Below are positions 9,452 to 18,372 of a DNA stretch of 64,000 nucleotides, in pieces. A program made the translations under genes and the position numbers. Source of the DNA: an uncultured Nonlabens sp. GTDB lineage: Bacteria > Bacteroidota > Bacteroidia > Flavobacteriales > Flavobacteriaceae. The first letter of the stretch is position 1; each line of letters opens with the position of its first letter. A model generated the notes under the pieces. The model was not told the origin of the DNA, made no database searches, and saw only the letters and a list, made by a program, of their open reading frames with translations. The stretch spans positions 62,001-126,000 of the forward strand of contig NZ_CANLXZ010000003.1 of assembly GCF_947495285.1 (NCBI RefSeq), given 5' to 3'.

Positions 9452-10330
9452 TAAAACAGCATATCTGTGATAAATCTATATGGAATTAGAGACCATTCTC
9501 CATAACTTAGATATTTGTAATTTTCAGAGATTTTATAGCTTTTTTAAAACCTATCTAATACACTAAAATACGATAGATGTAGTCTTAATAAGAAAACATC
9601 GGTACTGTGAGATCCTTACTTTTATCAAGAGCCTCAATGTGGATTGTTAAATCATTCAATAAAGTATTTAACCACCACAGGTACAAAGGTATAGAACCTA
9701 TAATTACCTATCCACTCATCTTTAAGACTACCTTTTATATAGCAATTAATCTCCTCCTAGAAACGTAGACTCTCTCACTGAAAACATAAATGGAAGAAAT
9801 ACTGATTTTTTTTTTGATGCATACCTAAAAAGAGTCTTCATAATTTAAATAAAAACTTCTAACCAGTTTATCTTACAGAGTCATTAATTGAAAAATACGG
9901 CAGTAAATAGACAAGTAAAATGACCGTACAACTCATTATTATTTATCAATCTAGTAGAATAAATGAATACGGAATTATAAAACTTATACAAGCGCATCAT
10001 TTAAAACAGTATATTTTTAATGACCAGCTACTCCTCATATTTTACACAAGTAAGGGTGATTTTTTTTAAAATAATAATGTAGACTTTTACATAGCATCTT
10101 TGCCTTATATGGATAAATGGATAAGAAGTTAGAATACTAAATAAAAAAGAAGCTTACAGCATTAATTTTAATACTGCACAACTATTTAGTATACCATTTG
10201 TGCAAGGCAGCAACTATAGAGCAACTTAACAAGCGATAAGAGTACTAAAAAAGAGCTTTATAAAAACTGTATAAACTAAAAATGCCTCGCAAGTTGCGAG
10301 GCATTTTGTATAAATAAAAAATCGAGAAGC
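9452..10330. other. long gene-free stretch (about 880 bp)
   Basis: Very A+T-rich with no frame longer than about 40 codons that looks like a gene. On the minus strand around 9593-9710 a short open stretch followed by stops reads as fairly protein-like peptide in two neighbouring frames; this could be a decayed gene, but I cannot name it. The right end holds the terminator of rpmE2 (10278-10307). Nothing else is supported. Confidence 0.4.
10278..10307 (-). terminator. terminator of rpmE2
   Basis: Stem TGCCTCGC / GCGAGGCA with a 5-base loop, extended by AAAA/TTTT. On the minus strand a T run follows, 24 bp after the rpmE2 stop. The symmetric flanks could let it work in both directions. Confidence 0.85.
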
Positions 10331-10582
10331 TTACTTCTTGAATTTTGAGTATTTGTTCTTAAACTTGTCAATACGTCCTGCAGTATCAATAAGTTTGCTC
10401 TCTCCAGTATAGAATGGGTGAGAAGTACGAGAGATTTCCAATTTGATTAATGGATATTCAGTTCCTTCAAACTCAATTGTTTCATTAGTGTTAGCAGTAG
10501 ACTTAGTTATGAATACGTCTTCATTAGACATGTCCTTAAATGCTACTAATCTATAATTCTCTGGGTGTATTCCTTTTTGCAT
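10331..10582 (-). CDS. rpmE2: 50S ribosomal protein L31, type B
   Basis: 83 residues starting [11 protein letters not shown], with the L31 core (TSHPFYTG) and a basic lysine-rich tail. The zinc-binding cysteines of type A L31 are absent, which defines the cysteine-free type B. It belongs to the large ribosomal subunit at the intersubunit bridge. It has its own promoter (TTG-N19-TAnnTTTG, 10611-10640) and its own terminator, so it is transcribed alone. The leader is about 24 nt. Confidence 0.95.
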   Translation of the reverse strand: MQKGIHPENYRLVAFKDMSNEDVFITKSTANTNETIEFEGTEYPLIKLEISRTSHPFYTGESKLIDTAGRIDKFKNKYSKFKK

Positions 10583-10610
10583 GACTTAAATTCTTATTCT
10601 TTTGCGGTTG

Positions 10611-10640
10611 CAAATTTAATTGTTTTTAATTAAATAACAA
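10611..10640 (-). promoter_or_regulatory. rpmE2 promoter (-33 TTG and -7 TAAATTTG)
   Basis: On the minus strand TTG (10638-10640) is separated by 19 bp from TAAATTTG (10611-10618), a full match to the Bacteroidota promoter TTG-N19-TAnnTTTG. Confidence 0.75.
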
Positions 10641-10700
10641 CCTTTTAATACTAATTTTATTTAAAGCAAATGTAACTCATAAAACCATAGTTCCTAGCTC

Positions 10701-10708
10701 TATATTTG
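10701..10708 (+). promoter_or_regulatory. -7 element of the DUF4199 gene
   Basis: TATATTTG fits TAnnTTTG. Its last three bases would otherwise be read as a TTG start codon for the next gene. Because the element must lie upstream of transcription, that upstream start is unlikely and the GTG at 10733 is preferred. Confidence 0.6.
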
Positions 10709-10732
10709 CAAACTCATTTAAAATCAACTTTA

Positions 10733-11230
10733 GTGGACAAAACGATCAAAAGAAATTCCTTTATTTTAGGAACCATAGGCGCATTAATCACTCTAGCAAT
10801 ATACCTATACATGTGGCAAGCACAGGATTATTTAAATCCTTTATTAAACACATCCATATATATATACCCTATCCTTATAGGTGTAATCGCACAAGTATGG
10901 AGTAGGCTCGCTTTAAAAGGCAACGTTTCTTTTAAACAAGTAGTGCTAGCCTACTTCATTTGTATTATCATGATTTTTATTACAGAATCTGTTACCTATT
11001 ACATTCTACTTAATCATGTTGATACAGATGCAAAACAAATATTACTAGACGCATGGCGTGGAATTACAGAAAAAGGTCAAAACAGCCTTGCAAAAAGCGA
11101 TGTTTTTAAAGCCCCTACTTATTCTTTATCAGAATTTGCATTAGGTTTTGCCACTAAAACACTCATGTTTACCGTACCTGGTCTTATCACTGGTTTAATA
11201 ATTAGCAAAATCCCACAGGTGAATAAATAA
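10733..11230 (+). CDS. DUF4199-type membrane protein
   Basis: 165 residues from the GTG at 10733. An upstream TTG at 10706 is in frame, but it lies within the -7 promoter element. The protein has about four membrane segments: two near the N-terminus, one around residues 80-105 and one at the C-terminus (about 145-160). The loop before the last segment carries the pattern typical of DUF4199 proteins. The role of this family is unknown to me. It stands 94 bp upstream of a polyprenyl-phosphate type glycosyltransferase, a pairing common in flavobacteria, which suggests a shared envelope function (inference). Confidence 0.75.
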   Translation: MDKTIKRNSFILGTIGALITLAIYLYMWQAQDYLNPLLNTSIYIYPILIGVIAQVWSRLALKGNVSFKQVVLAYFICIIMIFITESVTYYILLNHVDTDAKQILLDAWRGITEKGQNSLAKSDVFKAPTYSLSEFALGFATKTLMFTVPGLITGLIISKIPQVNK

Positions 11231-11242
11231 CAATTTCCTTGT

Positions 11243-11250
11243 TATATTTG
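11243..11250 (+). promoter_or_regulatory. possible -7 element before the glycosyltransferase
   Basis: TATATTTG, 13 bp after the DUF4199 stop and about 75 bp before the glycosyltransferase ATG. It would allow separate transcription of the second gene. Confidence 0.4.
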
Positions 11251-11324
11251 AGTTGTTATGCAATAAAACGATTTAATTTCTAGCCTTATCATTAAAAAAG
11301 AAAAACCATACGAGTTTGAATAAA

Positions 11325-12293
11325 ATGGACCTTTCCATAGTCATCCCTTTACTTAATGAGGCAGACTCTATCCCAGAATTACAATCTTGGATAGACCGCG
11401 TTATGCAAACCACTGCCTTATCCTACGAGGTTATTTATATAGATGACGGTAGTACAGACAGCAGTTGGAGTATAATAAGTACGCTTTCGCGAAAGCGAGA
11501 ACAAAACAATTCCTCTAACCCAATAAAAGGTATAAAATTTCAAGCAAATTACGGAAAATCACAAGCCTTACATGCTGGTTTTAAACTTACTCAAGGTAAT
11601 GTAGTTATTACCATGGATGCAGACTTGCAAGACTCTCCAGACGAGATTCCTGAACTTTACAAAATGATTACTATAGGAAATCATGATCTAGTAAGTGGCT
11701 GGAAAAAGAAACGATACGACAGCGTTATTTCAAAAAATTTACCTAGTAAATTATTCAATTGGGCAGCGCGTAAAACTAGCGGTGTACAACTTAATGATTT
11801 TAACTGTGGTCTTAAAGCTTATAAAAGTGAGGTCGTAAAAAGTATCGATGTACATGGTGAGATGCACCGTTACATACCAGTGCTATCTAAAAACGCTGGT
11901 TTTACAGACATTACAGAAAAAGAAGTTATCCATCAGGCACGTAAATATGGTACTACTAAATTTGGTTACGAGAGATTCATAAACGGTTTTCTAGACCTTA
12001 TAACCATAGCTTTTATATCTAAATACGGTAAACGGCCTATGCACCTTTTTGGTTCTCTGGGTGTTATCACCTTTATGATAGGTTTTATAACAGCAGGATA
12101 TGTAGGTATTTCAAAATTGTACCGCATGGCTACAGACCTTCCTTACACTCTAGTTACCGATAATCCATGGTTTTTTATTGCACTTACCACTATGGTCTTA
12201 GGCACACTCTTCTTTATAGCTGGGTTTTTAGGAGAATTAATTCTAAGAAATGGCCATCAAGGCGATCGATATAAAATTGCTGAAAATATTTAA
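11325..12293 (+). CDS. family 2 glycosyltransferase, DPM1/GtrB type, membrane-anchored
   Basis: 322 residues from ATG 11325. A TTG nine bases upstream is possible, but the ATG gives the standard N-terminus MDLSIVIPLLNE. The GT-A domain shows the nucleotide-sugar motif DDGSTD (about residue 40), the metal-binding DADLQD (about 97) and the QARKYG motif. Two C-terminal membrane helices (about 240-260 and 285-310) anchor it. Related enzymes transfer a sugar from a nucleotide donor to a polyprenyl phosphate at the inner face of the membrane. A palindrome copy (11482-11497) sits in frame near residue 53 and reads Leu-Ser-Arg-Lys. A terminator hairpin follows the gene. Confidence 0.88.
   Translation: MDLSIVIPLLNEADSIPELQSWIDRVMQTTALSYEVIYIDDGSTDSSWSIISTLSRKREQNNSSNPIKGIKFQANYGKSQALHAGFKLTQGNVVITMDADLQDSPDEIPELYKMITIGNHDLVSGWKKKRYDSVISKNLPSKLFNWAARKTSGVQLNDFNCGLKAYKSEVVKSIDVHGEMHRYIPVLSKNAGFTDITEKEVIHQARKYGTTKFGYERFINGFLDLITIAFISKYGKRPMHLFGSLGVITFMIGFITAGYVGISKLYRMATDLPYTLVTDNPWFFIALTTMVLGTLFFIAGFLGELILRNGHQGDRYKIAENI
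11482..11497. repeat. dispersed palindrome, copy 3 (inside the glycosyltransferase)
   Basis: CGCTTTCGCGAAAGCG read in a different frame from the purL copy, giving Leu-Ser-Arg-Lys, in a loop between the nucleotide-binding and metal-binding motifs. Confidence 0.9.
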
Positions 12294-12333
12294 CACCACC
12301 TGTTTACCTAGAACATCGAGATTTAATTTTAAG

Positions 12334-12364
12334 AGCCTTCTCCACTTAAATGGAAAAGGCTTTT
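12334..12364 (+). terminator. terminator after the glycosyltransferase
   Basis: Arms AGCCTTCTCCA and TGGAAAAGGCT (11 bp, one mismatch) followed by TTTT, 41 bp after the stop codon. Confidence 0.7.
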
Positions 12365-12475
12365 ATATCCCCTAAAATTAAAAAGCATCATTACGATTCA
12401 TTTAGACCGCCCTAATACCATAATGAATACATATACAACAACTTAAAACAGCAACAGAGACTGATTAGTAATTCT

Positions 12476-12483
12476 TATCTTTG
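12476..12483 (+). promoter_or_regulatory. -7 element of the phosphosugar mutase operon
   Basis: TATCTTTG matches TAnnTTTG and lies 26 bp before the ATG. No clear -33 TTG. Confidence 0.6.
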
Positions 12484-12508
12484 TAGTGAGAATACAAGCT
12501 AACAACAC

Positions 12509-14221
12509 ATGAATAAAGAACAGATCTTAAAAACCGCGCAATCTTGGACTCAAGCGCCTTTTGATGAGTCTACTATAACACGTACTCTAGCATTAATCAC
12601 TGCAAATAATGACGAGTTTCAAGAATCTTTCTATAAAGATCTAGAATTTGGTACAGGTGGTATGCGCGGTGTTATGGGTGTTGGGACTAACCGTATCAAT
12701 AAATATACACTAGGTAAAAACACACAAGGTCTTTCTCAATACTTAAATAAGCAGTTTCCTGACGAGCAAGTAAAAGTAGCTATAGCATACGACTGCCGTC
12801 ATAATTCTAAAGAACTGGCACAAGTAGTTGCAAACGTTTTTAGTGCAAACGGTATTCACGTGTATCTATTTTCAGACTTGCGCCCTACTCCATTGCTTTC
12901 TTATACGGTAAAAGCAAAGGACTGTCATGCAGGTATTGTATTAACGGCTAGTCATAATCCGCCAGAGTATAACGGTTATAAAGTGTACTGGCAAGATGGT
13001 GGACAACTCGTACCACCACAAGACAAAGAAATTTTAGATTTAATCGGTTCATTAGAATTTGCCGATGTGAATTTTAATGGTAATGATCAGTTAATAGAGT
13101 TACTTACTGATGCAGACGATAATGTATTTATAGACGACAGTATAAAGGCAGGTAAAATTGCAGGAGATGTAGATCGCTCACAGTTAAAAATAGTTTTTAC
13201 TAGTCTACATGGTACTAGTATTACTCTAATTCCAGAAACCTTAAAACGTGCTGGATACACAAATGTACATATCGTAGAAGAACAAGCCGTACCTAATGGT
13301 GATTTCCCTACGGTAAAATCTCCTAATCCAGAAGAGCCAGAAGCGCTTAAAATGGCAGTAGATCTTGCAAATGAGATCAATGCTGACATGGTCATAGGTA
13401 CAGATCCAGATTCTGATAGACTAGGTATTGCTGTGCGCGATACAGATGGTAACATGAAATTACTTAACGGTAACCAGACCATGGTTGCCATGACCGATTT
13501 TCTATTAAAGCAAAGCGATATAAAAGCGATGAAAGATCCATTTATAGGATCTACTATCGTTTCTACACCTATGATGCACGATCTAGCACATGCATATGAG
13601 GTAGAATGTAAAGAAGGCCTTACTGGTTTTAAGTGGATTGCAAAAATGATTAAAGACCATCCACAACAGCATTTTATAGGTGGTGGCGAGGAAAGCTTTG
13701 GTTACATGGTAGGTGATTTTGTACGTGATAAAGATGCGGTTACTGCATGTTTACTAGCTTGTGAGATGTATGCGTTTGCAAAATCAAATTCATCGACCGT
13801 TTATCAAGAGCTGATAAAACTATATCTTAAATACGGTGTGTATCAAGAGAGATTAGTCTCTCTAGTTAAGAAAGGAATCTCTGGAGCTTCAGAGATTAAA
13901 CAAATGATGATAGACCTAAGAGAAAACCCACCAAAACAAATAGGCGGACAAGATGTCATTATAGTAGAAGACTATGCTGCGAGCACTAGAGAAAACAAGC
14001 ATTTGAACAAAACTGAAACTCTTGATATTCCTAAATCTAATGTTTTAATCTTTTATCTAGCAGATGGCTCAAAGATTGCAGCACGACCTAGCGGTACAGA
14101 ACCTAAAATAAAGTTCTATATCTCTGTAAAAACAGCGCTGAACAAAGTGGAAAATTACACCCTAATCCAGACACAATTAGAAGATAAAATTAAAGGCATT
14201 CTTGCCAGTTTTGATATTTAA
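12509..14221 (+). CDS. phosphoglucomutase/phosphomannomutase
   Basis: 570 residues, the length of the PGM2-like alpha-D-phosphohexomutases. They move phosphate between C1 and C6 of glucose or mannose phosphates and feed nucleotide-sugar synthesis. Visible are the active serine in TASHNPPEYNGYK (about residue 147), the magnesium loop DPDSDR (about 300), the sugar-binding GGGEESFGY (about 392) and the phosphate-binding RPSGTEPK (about 529). Only 3 bp separate it from the ABC exporter gene, so it opens a run of four or five same-strand genes with its own TAnnTTTG promoter. The sequence alone does not settle glucose versus mannose specificity. Confidence 0.93.
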   Translation: MNKEQILKTAQSWTQAPFDESTITRTLALITANNDEFQESFYKDLEFGTGGMRGVMGVGTNRINKYTLGKNTQGLSQYLNKQFPDEQVKVAIAYDCRHNSKELAQVVANVFSANGIHVYLFSDLRPTPLLSYTVKAKDCHAGIVLTASHNPPEYNGYKVYWQDGGQLVPPQDKEILDLIGSLEFADVNFNGNDQLIELLTDADDNVFIDDSIKAGKIAGDVDRSQLKIVFTSLHGTSITLIPETLKRAGYTNVHIVEEQAVPNGDFPTVKSPNPEEPEALKMAVDLANEINADMVIGTDPDSDRLGIAVRDTDGNMKLLNGNQTMVAMTDFLLKQSDIKAMKDPFIGSTIVSTPMMHDLAHAYEVECKEGLTGFKWIAKMIKDHPQQHFIGGGEESFGYMVGDFVRDKDAVTACLLACEMYAFAKSNSSTVYQELIKLYLKYGVYQERLVSLVKKGISGASEIKQMMIDLRENPPKQIGGQDVIIVEDYAASTRENKHLNKTETLDIPKSNVLIFYLADGSKIAARPSGTEPKIKFYISVKTALNKVENYTLIQTQLEDKIKGILASFDI

Positions 14222-14224
14222 TAA

Positions 14225-16045
14225 ATGAATTATTTTAAAGAGATTTTACAGTATGCTATACCTTATAAGCGTTATGGTATACTGAATATTATTTGTAATA
14301 TATTTTATGCACTTTTTGGCGCATTAAGTTTTGTTTCATTGATTCCTATGTTAGATGTCTTATTTGACAAAACTCAAGCAGTAAACATTGCTCCTACTTG
14401 GGAAGGTATCAACCACACAATGGATTATGTTAAAGGCTATTTAGGCTACTACATCACTACACAGACCGATGGGAAAGAACAAGCACTAATCATTGTAATA
14501 TCTCTAGTATTAATTCTTTTCTTTCTCAAAAACCTTTTCGGTTACCTAGGAATGTATTTTATCGCTTACCTAAGAAATGGTGTTTTAAGAGATATCAGAA
14601 ATGACTTATTTTCAAAAATAGTTCACCTACCTATTTCTTACTTCTCTGAAAAGCGTAAAGGAGATGTTATTGCTAGAACCAGTGCTGATGTGTTACAGAT
14701 ACAGAATAGCTTTCTTTCTATTTTAGAGCTCATTGTTAAAGAGCCTCTAAATATCATTTTCACACTAGCCATTATGTTAGTAATGAGTGCAAAACTCACC
14801 GTATTCATGCTGGTCTTTTTACCTGTTTCTGGATTGTTAATTTCAAGATTAGGTAAAAAATTAAAACAACGCAGTGGTCAGGTTCAAAAAGAGCAAGGTT
14901 ATTTTCTTTCCTTGTTAGAAGAAACCTTAAGTGGGTTAAAAGTAATTAAAGGTTTCAATGCAGAAGATAGGTTGAGCGAAAGCTTTCAAAATAGTACCAA
15001 TAGAATGTACCGATTTGCAGTAAAATTAAATCACCGTAAAGGTTTTGCAAGTCCTGTAAGTGAGTTTTTAGGAATTTTAGTTATTGGAATTCTATTATGG
15101 TTCGGTGGTCGTCTAGTGTTAATTGAAGAATCAATAGATCCTACCACATTTATTGGGTTTATGGTACTTGCTTATAATATATTGACTCCAGCTAAGGCAC
15201 TTTCTAAAGCTAGTTATCAAATTAAAGAAGGTAATGCAAGTGCAGAGCGTGTCTTAGAAATACTACATACTAAAAATGAGATCGAAGATAAAGAAGGAGC
15301 TGTTTCTATTCCCGCTTTCGCGAAAGCGGTAAACGTAAACAACATCACGTTTTCTTATCAGGAAGAGCCAGTTTTAAAGAATTTCTCTCTTAATATTCCT
15401 AAAGGAACCAGCGTTGCTCTAGTAGGACAAAGTGGTTCTGGAAAGAGTACGATTGCAAACCTATTAACCAGATTCTACGATGTAGAAAATGGTACTATTA
15501 CTATAGATGGGCAAAATATTAAGGACGTAACTCTTAAGAGTTTGCGTGATCAAATGGCTATCGTTACTCAAGATTCTATTTTATTTAACGACACTATCGC
15601 AACTAACGTTGCACTAAGTAATATAAATGCTACTGAAGAACAGATTACCGATGCGTTAAAAATTGCCAATGCTTGGGAATTTGTCAAGGACTTGCCAGAA
15701 GGTATTCATACCAACATAGGTGACAGCGGTAATAAATTAAGTGGCGGACAGAAACAACGTCTTTCTATTGCTCGTGCAGTTCTTAAAAATGCACCTATCC
15801 TAATTCTAGATGAGGCAACTAGCGCACTAGATACAGAGAGTGAACGACTGGTGCAAGATGCTCTTGAAAAAGTAATGAAAAATAGAACTTCTATAGTAAT
15901 TGCACACAGACTGTCTACCATTCAAAATGCAGACCATATAGTAGTGATGAAAAAAGGAGAAATAGTAGAACAAGGGACACATCTAGATTTACTTAATAAA
16001 GAAGGTCTTTATCATGGTCTAGTTGGGATGCAGAGTCTTGTTTAA
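14225..16045 (+). CDS. MsbA-type ABC exporter (fused permease and ATPase)
   Basis: 606 residues: an N-terminal six-helix transmembrane domain (about 1-320) followed by an ATPase with Walker A GQSGSGKST (about 401), signature LSGGQKQR (about 505), Walker B ILILDEATSALD (about 527) and a switch histidine in IAHRLST. Homodimeric transporters of this type flip lipids or export hydrophobic compounds across the inner membrane; the substrate cannot be read from sequence. It starts 3 bp after the mutase stop and is followed 22 bp later by a secreted thioredoxin. A palindrome copy (15313-15328) reads Ala-Phe-Ala-Lys-Ala in the linker between the permease and ATPase parts. Confidence 0.93.
   Translation: MNYFKEILQYAIPYKRYGILNIICNIFYALFGALSFVSLIPMLDVLFDKTQAVNIAPTWEGINHTMDYVKGYLGYYITTQTDGKEQALIIVISLVLILFFLKNLFGYLGMYFIAYLRNGVLRDIRNDLFSKIVHLPISYFSEKRKGDVIARTSADVLQIQNSFLSILELIVKEPLNIIFTLAIMLVMSAKLTVFMLVFLPVSGLLISRLGKKLKQRSGQVQKEQGYFLSLLEETLSGLKVIKGFNAEDRLSESFQNSTNRMYRFAVKLNHRKGFASPVSEFLGILVIGILLWFGGRLVLIEESIDPTTFIGFMVLAYNILTPAKALSKASYQIKEGNASAERVLEILHTKNEIEDKEGAVSIPAFAKAVNVNNITFSYQEEPVLKNFSLNIPKGTSVALVGQSGSGKSTIANLLTRFYDVENGTITIDGQNIKDVTLKSLRDQMAIVTQDSILFNDTIATNVALSNINATEEQITDALKIANAWEFVKDLPEGIHTNIGDSGNKLSGGQKQRLSIARAVLKNAPILILDEATSALDTESERLVQDALEKVMKNRTSIVIAHRLSTIQNADHIVVMKKGEIVEQGTHLDLLNKEGLYHGLVGMQSLV
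15313..15328. repeat. dispersed palindrome, copy 4 (inside the ABC exporter)
   Basis: CGCTTTCGCGAAAGCG at the start of the ATPase domain, read as Ala-Phe-Ala-Lys-Ala as in purL and selO. Confidence 0.9.
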
Positions 16046-16067
16046 TTAAAAATTTAAAAAATAAATT

Positions 16068-16580
16068 ATGAAAAATGTAATTCTTTTACTGACATTTTTA
16101 ATCGCATCGATTACGGTAACTACTGCTCAAGAATCTGTAGCATCTTTAATGGACAAAGCTCTTAGTGAAGCTGTGGAGTCTGATAAACATGTGATGGTAA
16201 AATTTGAAGCATCTTGGTGTGGCTGGTGTCATCGCATGACTAAGCAGTTAAAAGACCCTGCCATCGCTTCTTATATAGAAGAAAATTATGTGTTGCTACC
16301 TATAGTTGTTTTTGAAAATGGGGATAACATAAAACTAGAAAACCCTGGATCTAGAGAATTAATTACTAGTTACAAAGGTGCTAGTGCTGGTTTGCCTTTT
16401 TGGGTTATTTTAGACTCTAGCGGTACTATGGTAACCAATTCTTTTAATGAAAAAGGAGATAATCTAGGCTGTCCTGCATCTAAGGGTGAAGTAGCTAGTT
16501 TTATTACAAAATTAAAAGCTACTTCAGATCTATCTGCAGAGAATGAAGCCCTTATAACAAAGATCTTTACAAAGAGTTAA
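16068..16580 (+). CDS. secreted thioredoxin-fold protein with CGWC motif
   Basis: 170 residues with a signal peptide of about 20 residues ending TTAQ, so the protein acts outside the cytoplasm. The thioredoxin fold carries the redox pair in SWCGWCHRM (about residue 50-54) and the cis-proline segment GLPFW. It resembles the thioredoxin_7/DUF255-like group that reduces or isomerises disulfides in envelope proteins. It lies 22 bp after the ABC exporter and 29 bp before the pseudouridine synthase, consistent with one operon. Substrate unknown. Confidence 0.85.
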   Translation: MKNVILLLTFLIASITVTTAQESVASLMDKALSEAVESDKHVMVKFEASWCGWCHRMTKQLKDPAIASYIEENYVLLPIVVFENGDNIKLENPGSRELITSYKGASAGLPFWVILDSSGTMVTNSFNEKGDNLGCPASKGEVASFITKLKATSDLSAENEALITKIFTKS

Positions 16581-16609
16581 TTAATTGATTCTTAAAACAT
16601 ACTCTTTTA

Positions 16610-18286
16610 ATGAGTTCTATTTTATACCGATTTAATTCTGAAGAAGAAAAGGAAAATGTACCTCAAAAATTTACGTTCCCTTTTCTTTATGAACCACATC
16701 CACTTGCTTTAAAAGCAGCGACACAACTAAGAATTTTTTTAGACGGTCTAGATAATTGGTTTTTTGATTTAAACCTAGGGCCAGAAGATTATCAGCATCC
16801 GCTAGGTAAAATGTTTGGGGTACTTGTCGTTAGAGATAAAGAAGGTAAATTAGGACATTTATGGGCACATTCTGGTGTCATAAATGGACAACAAATGGAA
16901 ACCCAATTTGCTCCTTTGGTTTTTAATATGTTTCAAGAAGATGGTCTTTATGCCAAAGAAAATGGTATTTTAAGTACGCTTACTTCTACTTTAGAATCGC
17001 TAGAGAACGATACAGAATATCTAGCAAACAAAAGAAAGCTAGAAAAACTAAAGGTTGAAAATGAACTTTTAATTTATAATCAGCGTAAAAAACATTCAAA
17101 TCTCAAAGCAGAACGTAAGAAAATAAAGGAAGAAGCAAAATCTACACGGAGCAAAGCAGATTTTCAAAAATTAATAGATAGCCAGCAAACCGCTGGTATG
17201 CATGCAAAATTCTTGCTTAAAGAGTATAAAGTATATCTAGATTCAAAAGTCGTCCCTCTAGAAAAGGCTATTGCCGCTGTTCAAAATAAAATAGACCAAA
17301 TTAAGTTAGACCGTAAAAACCTGTCTAATAAATTACAGACCTGGATTTTTGAAAATTATAGTTTTTTAAACGCAAAAGGTGAGCGTAAAAATGCTATTGA
17401 GCTTTTTAAAAACATACCTCCATACTTACCACCATCTGGAACTGGAGATTGTGCCGCGCCTAAATTATTACAATATGCTTATTTAAATGATTTAAAACCA
17501 CTCGCCATGGCCGAATTCTGGTACGGTGAGTCTTTAAAATCTCAAATACGTAAACACGGTCACTTCTACCCATCATGTCGTTCTAAATGCGAACCTGTTT
17601 TAGGGCATATGCTTCAAGGTCTAGATGTAGACGATAATCCTATGCTAGAAAATCCTGCTATAGGTAAAGAACTATCTCTTATTTATGAAGACGATTATCT
17701 TATGGCCGTTAATAAGCCAGAAGAATTTCTATCAGTACGAGGTAAGGTCATAGACGACTCTGTAGAATCTAGAATGAAACAACGTTTTCCAGATGCCACA
17801 GGACCTTTAATTGTACACCGGCTAGACATGAGTACATCAGGAGTTTTATTACTTACTAAGTCCTTAGATATTCATAAAAAGGTCCAAGATCAATTTGAAA
17901 GACGTACGGTTAAAAAACGATATGTAGCTTTACTAGACGGTATAGTAAAAGAAGATAGTGGTTATATAACTCTAGCTTTAAGAGTAGATCTAGATAATAG
18001 ACCTTTTCAAATGGTCGACCCAGAATACGGTAAAAACGCTCGTACCAGATATGAAGTTATAGAACGTAAAGATGGTAAAACCAGGATACACTTCTACCCT
18101 ATTACTGGTCGCACACACCAGCTGCGTGTACATGCATCTCACCCATTAGGATTAAACTGTCCTATTGTAGGTGATGATTTATATGGTTTTAAACAAGACC
18201 GCCTATACTTGCATGCAGAGCAGTTAGAATTTATACATCCTGTAACTTTACAACCTGTCATTTTAAATGTTCCAGCACCATTTTAA
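16610..18286 (+). CDS. RluA-family RNA pseudouridine synthase with long N-terminal extension
   Basis: 558 residues, more than twice the length of E. coli RluA. The C-terminal 220 residues hold the catalytic domain with the active-site Asp in HRLDMSTSG (about residue 406) and the conserved GRTHQLRVH near the end. The N-terminal 330 residues include a charged coiled coil (about 120-250) and a Cys-containing stretch (PSCRSKCEP). The enzyme should isomerise uridine to pseudouridine in rRNA or tRNA; the target is unknown. The long form is familiar in Bacteroidota, so the extension is probably not a recent fusion (inference). Confidence 0.88.
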   Translation: MSSILYRFNSEEEKENVPQKFTFPFLYEPHPLALKAATQLRIFLDGLDNWFFDLNLGPEDYQHPLGKMFGVLVVRDKEGKLGHLWAHSGVINGQQMETQFAPLVFNMFQEDGLYAKENGILSTLTSTLESLENDTEYLANKRKLEKLKVENELLIYNQRKKHSNLKAERKKIKEEAKSTRSKADFQKLIDSQQTAGMHAKFLLKEYKVYLDSKVVPLEKAIAAVQNKIDQIKLDRKNLSNKLQTWIFENYSFLNAKGERKNAIELFKNIPPYLPPSGTGDCAAPKLLQYAYLNDLKPLAMAEFWYGESLKSQIRKHGHFYPSCRSKCEPVLGHMLQGLDVDDNPMLENPAIGKELSLIYEDDYLMAVNKPEEFLSVRGKVIDDSVESRMKQRFPDATGPLIVHRLDMSTSGVLLLTKSLDIHKKVQDQFERRTVKKRYVALLDGIVKEDSGYITLALRVDLDNRPFQMVDPEYGKNARTRYEVIERKDGKTRIHFYPITGRTHQLRVHASHPLGLNCPIVGDDLYGFKQDRLYLHAEQLEFIHPVTLQPVILNVPAPF

Positions 18287-18372
18287 AATATTTTATTCTT
18301 GTGAATAACTAGATAGTAATCTTATTTTAAGGCCTATTGAGTCATCGTATTTTTACGGTAAATCTCTATTTT

